Assembly: GCA_002010925.1 (NCBI GenBank)
Contig: MTLR01000048.1
Span: 1-14,275 of the forward strand
Direction of reading: 5' to 3'
DNA: 14,275 nt
From: Candidatus Bathyarchaeota archaeon JdFR-04
GTDB lineage: Archaea; Thermoproteota; Bathyarchaeia; Bathyarchaeales; UBA233
Under the pieces are notes generated by a model. That model was given only the letters and a program-made list of their open reading frames with translations, was not told where the DNA came from and searched no databases. The position numbers and the translations under genes are program-made. The first letter of the stretch is position 1; each line of letters starts with the position of its first letter. Positions 12,408 to 14,275 of this stretch are shown piece by piece.

Positions 12408-13469
12408 TTGTCCAAAATAAATATAGCAATTGTGGGCGTGGGTAATTGTGCTTCAGCTCTTGTTCAAGGCTTATGTTATTATGAAAAAGCAGAAACTCCG
12501 GAGGATAGCCTCGGACTACGACATTTATTTTTAGGCGGATTCCACCCTAGAGACATTCAGATAGTAGCAGCCTTTGACATAGATCAGAGAAAGGTTGGAC
12601 GTGACTTATCCGAAGCAATATTTGCTCAGCCTAATAATACTCCGAAACTTGTTGAAGTTCCATGGCAAAATGTGACTGTCCAAAAAGGACCTGTCTTAGA
12701 CGGGGTTAGCCAAGCCTTAATGAGGGTTGTAAAGGTCAGCCCGAAGGAACATGTTGACGTGGCCGAAACTCTTATGCGGTGCGATGCCGAGATTGTGGTT
12801 GATCTGCTTCCCAGCGGTGCTGTTAAGGCTTCCCAATGGTATGCCGACCAAGCAATAAAGGCGGGATGCGCCTTCATAAACACTACGCCCGTCTTCATCG
12901 CAAGCGACGCCTTATGGGCTTGGAAATTCGAGGAAGCGTGTTTACCAGTTGTTGGCGATGACTTAATAGACCAAGTTGGTGCGACAACCTTACACAAGAC
13001 GTTGCTTAGGCTCCTTTCCGAGCATGGAGTTCGAATAATTGAAACCTACCAGTTAGACGTAGGTGGAGGAACCGAGTCACTTGATACCTTAGAGCGGACA
13101 CGAAAAGTTAAGAGAATTGTAAAAACTCGTTCAGTTAGTGACGTTTTGCCTTATGAAGCTGAGGTTGTGGCAGGCTCCACGGACTACGTTGACTTTCTGG
13201 GAAATAAACGAGACAGCTACTTTTGGATCAAAGGCATACACTTCTGCAAGGTTCCAATGCAAATCGATTTAAGACTCACAACCATGGACTCGCCTAACGC
13301 CGGTTCCCCCCTTTTCGACGTTATAAGAGCAGTAAAAATAGCTCTACAAAGAGGAATGAAAGGAGCAATTCAAAGCATCTCCGCCTACGCATTTAAACAA
13401 CCACCACAGCCAATGCCGCAGGAAATGACTGAAAGGATGTTCCAAGCTTTTATTAAAGGCAAAGATTAG
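12408..13469 (+). CDS. Diverged inositol-1-phosphate synthase paralogue (MIPS-2)
   Basis: 353 aa from a TTG at 12408. The NAD loop is GVGNCASALVQG (10-21), identical to MIPS-1 except one residue, and GDD (183-185), DSPNAG (294-299) and SAYAFKQPP (325-333) are kept. Yet the core LNVGGNTDFLNM of MIPS-1 reads LDVGGGTESLDT here (216-227), and KKISKTEAVTS reads KRIVKTRSVSD (235-245), so conserved Asn and Asp residues are lost. Inositol phosphate synthesis is possible, but another sugar phosphate or a different product is too. A TTG at 12363 in the same frame would add 15 residues, but those encode the GGAAGGAG ribosome site, and the 12408 start aligns exactly with MIPS-1. Its TAG overlaps the stop of the convergent isomerase gene. 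Confidence 0.85.
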   Translation: MSKINIAIVGVGNCASALVQGLCYYEKAETPEDSLGLRHLFLGGFHPRDIQIVAAFDIDQRKVGRDLSEAIFAQPNNTPKLVEVPWQNVTVQKGPVLDGVSQALMRVVKVSPKEHVDVAETLMRCDAEIVVDLLPSGAVKASQWYADQAIKAGCAFINTTPVFIASDALWAWKFEEACLPVVGDDLIDQVGATTLHKTLLRLLSEHGVRIIETYQLDVGGGTESLDTLERTRKVKRIVKTRSVSDVLPYEAEVVAGSTDYVDFLGNKRDSYFWIKGIHFCKVPMQIDLRLTTMDSPNAGSPLFDVIRAVKIALQRGMKGAIQSISAYAFKQPPQPMPQEMTERMFQAFIKGKD

Positions 13470-14275
13470 CCTTGCCCAGATATCTTGCGAAATTCTTTTT
13501 TGGCCTTCTCCCTAAAACCAGCCTTCTCCATTCTCTGTTTTAACAACGTAATCGTTTTCACAGGCGTTGGATCGATGCCTTGAAGTAGTGCCAGATAGAC
13601 GCTTATGAGGTCACCCATGTAAGTGGCTGAAAGCATCTTCGCTAGTATAGATTTGCCATGCCCCCACACTTCTATAATTTTGTTGACTTTGTTGACTATC
13701 AGCTCTTTAGTGGCTTCGATTCGCCCTTTTATCTCGGCGGGTTCAGCTTCGTCTCGGAGGAGAATCACCGAGAAAAATTTAGTTAAGTCATGGTGAGCCT
13801 CCCAGCCAACTATTTCGTTGTGATTAAGTTCTGGAAAAACCTCACATTTACACGGAAGTTTACTGTTTTCGTTGAATTGAGTCTTGAATCTCTGGGCTAC
13901 AGCACCATAAAATCGAAAGCCATAAACTACTGGAATGGCTCCAAGGAGTTCCCAGGCACGCTTCTTAGCCAAATTTTCCTCAAAAGGAGTTTCAGGCGAA
14001 ATTTCAAGCTTTAGCTTTTCTAAAGTTTGGATTGCTTCTTCAACTTCAGGTTCCATGTTAGGAAGCACGCCCATTCTCTGGAGAGTTAAAGGCATAGGTA
14101 GAAACAGGTAGGGGAAAGCTGCGCGAGGAGCCAATCCAGAGGGAACGCAGAGAAGGGGTAAGTCAAATTTTTCAGCAAAGCGAGTTAAAGTGCCTCCGGA
14201 ACTTATGCAAATAACCTTACATTTCTTTTTTAAAGCGTCAACGAGTGCATTTAGCGTTTCTTCAGTTTCGCCGGA
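13466..14275 (-). CDS. Bifunctional phosphoglucose/phosphomannose isomerase (3' part; 5' end beyond window)
   Basis: 269 residues seen, frame still open at the window's right edge, so the start is missing. The frame enters with SGETEETLNAL and continues ICISSGGTLTRFAEKF (an SIS sugar-isomerase strand and loop), then VPSGLAPRAAFPYL. Later comes ELNHNEIVGWEAHHDL, the NHNE motif bearing the catalytic Glu and His of archaeal PGI/PMI enzymes. It interconverts fructose-6-phosphate with glucose-6-phosphate and mannose-6-phosphate. A TTG at 14134 looks like a start, but the frame runs straight through it. Stop codons of this gene and MIPS-2 overlap by 3 nt. Glucose-6-phosphate is the substrate of inositol synthases, which fits its neighbours. 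Confidence 0.9.
   Translation of the reverse strand, partial: SGETEETLNALVDALKKKCKVICISSGGTLTRFAEKFDLPLLCVPSGLAPRAAFPYLFLPMPLTLQRMGVLPNMEPEVEEAIQTLEKLKLEISPETPFEENLAKKRAWELLGAIPVVYGFRFYGAVAQRFKTQFNENSKLPCKCEVFPELNHNEIVGWEAHHDLTKFFSVILLRDEAEPAEIKGRIEATKELIVNKVNKIIEVWGHGKSILAKMLSATYMGDLISVYLALLQGIDPTPVKTITLLKQRMEKAGFREKAKKEFRKISGQG

Noticed and set aside
13466..14134. Isomerase gene as a complete 222-residue protein starting at TTG 14134
   Set aside because: The frame continues without a stop to the window edge and encodes further SIS-domain sequence (SGGTLTRF), so the gene is only cut by the window.
1..14275. CRISPR arrays, insertion sequences or prophage genes
   Set aside because: No regularly spaced repeats, transposase motifs or phage structural genes were seen; gene content is ordinary chromosomal metabolism plus a signalling operon.

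Overview
The window looks like chromosomal DNA from a probably thermophilic archaeon, possibly of the Bathyarchaeia/TACK type; the lineage is a guess. The archaeal signs are an archaeal/eukaryotic-type glycyl-tRNA synthetase, a four-subunit 2-oxoacid:ferredoxin oxidoreductase, a single-domain KaiC-like ATPase, TATA-like boxes instead of -35/-10 promoters, tRNAs with encoded CCA, and a small bulge-helix-bulge type intron in a tRNA-Glu gene. An inositol-1-phosphate synthase, cytidylyltransferase and CDP-alcohol transferase cassette is the classic route to di-myo-inositol phosphate, a solute of hot-living organisms, which points to thermophily. Several genes start with TTG behind a good Shine-Dalgarno site.

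Left part (1-3682): the possible tail of an unknown gene, then tRNA-Glu(UUC) with a 22-nt D-arm intron and a 10-bp duplication of its acceptor strand, then a minus-strand class I methyltransferase. Next comes a tight minus-strand operon: KaiC-like ATPase, a multi-pass membrane protein whose cytoplasmic half looks like a KaiC fold without its P-loop, and a small output-domain-like protein. This reads as an uncharacterised membrane signalling module. A 392-bp AT-rich divergent promoter region (3683-4074) with several dyad repeats separates it from the inositol genes.

Middle part (4075-10217): an inositol-1-phosphate synthase (MIPS-1), sugar cytidylyltransferase and CDP-alcohol transferase operon, with 2-nt gaps. 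It faces a minus-strand tRNA-Thr(UGU). A small cysteine-rich protein follows, then the porG-porD-porA-porB operon (ATGA overlaps, except porB, which is 16 nt downstream), with a dyad repeat flanking its TATA box.

Right part (10218-14275): glyS and a small zinc-ribbon gene on the minus strand, then a second, clearly diverged inositol-phosphate synthase paralogue (MIPS-2). Its stop codon overlaps that of a convergent bifunctional phosphoglucose/phosphomannose isomerase, cut by the window edge. The isomerase makes glucose-6-phosphate, the substrate of MIPS, so its position is metabolically sensible. MIPS-2 has lost residues in a segment that MIPS-1 keeps, so its activity is an open question. The most interesting items are the signalling operon, the diverged MIPS-2, the Arg-to-Leu change in the CDP-alcohol transferase signature, and the tRNA-Glu intron with its duplicated acceptor strand.
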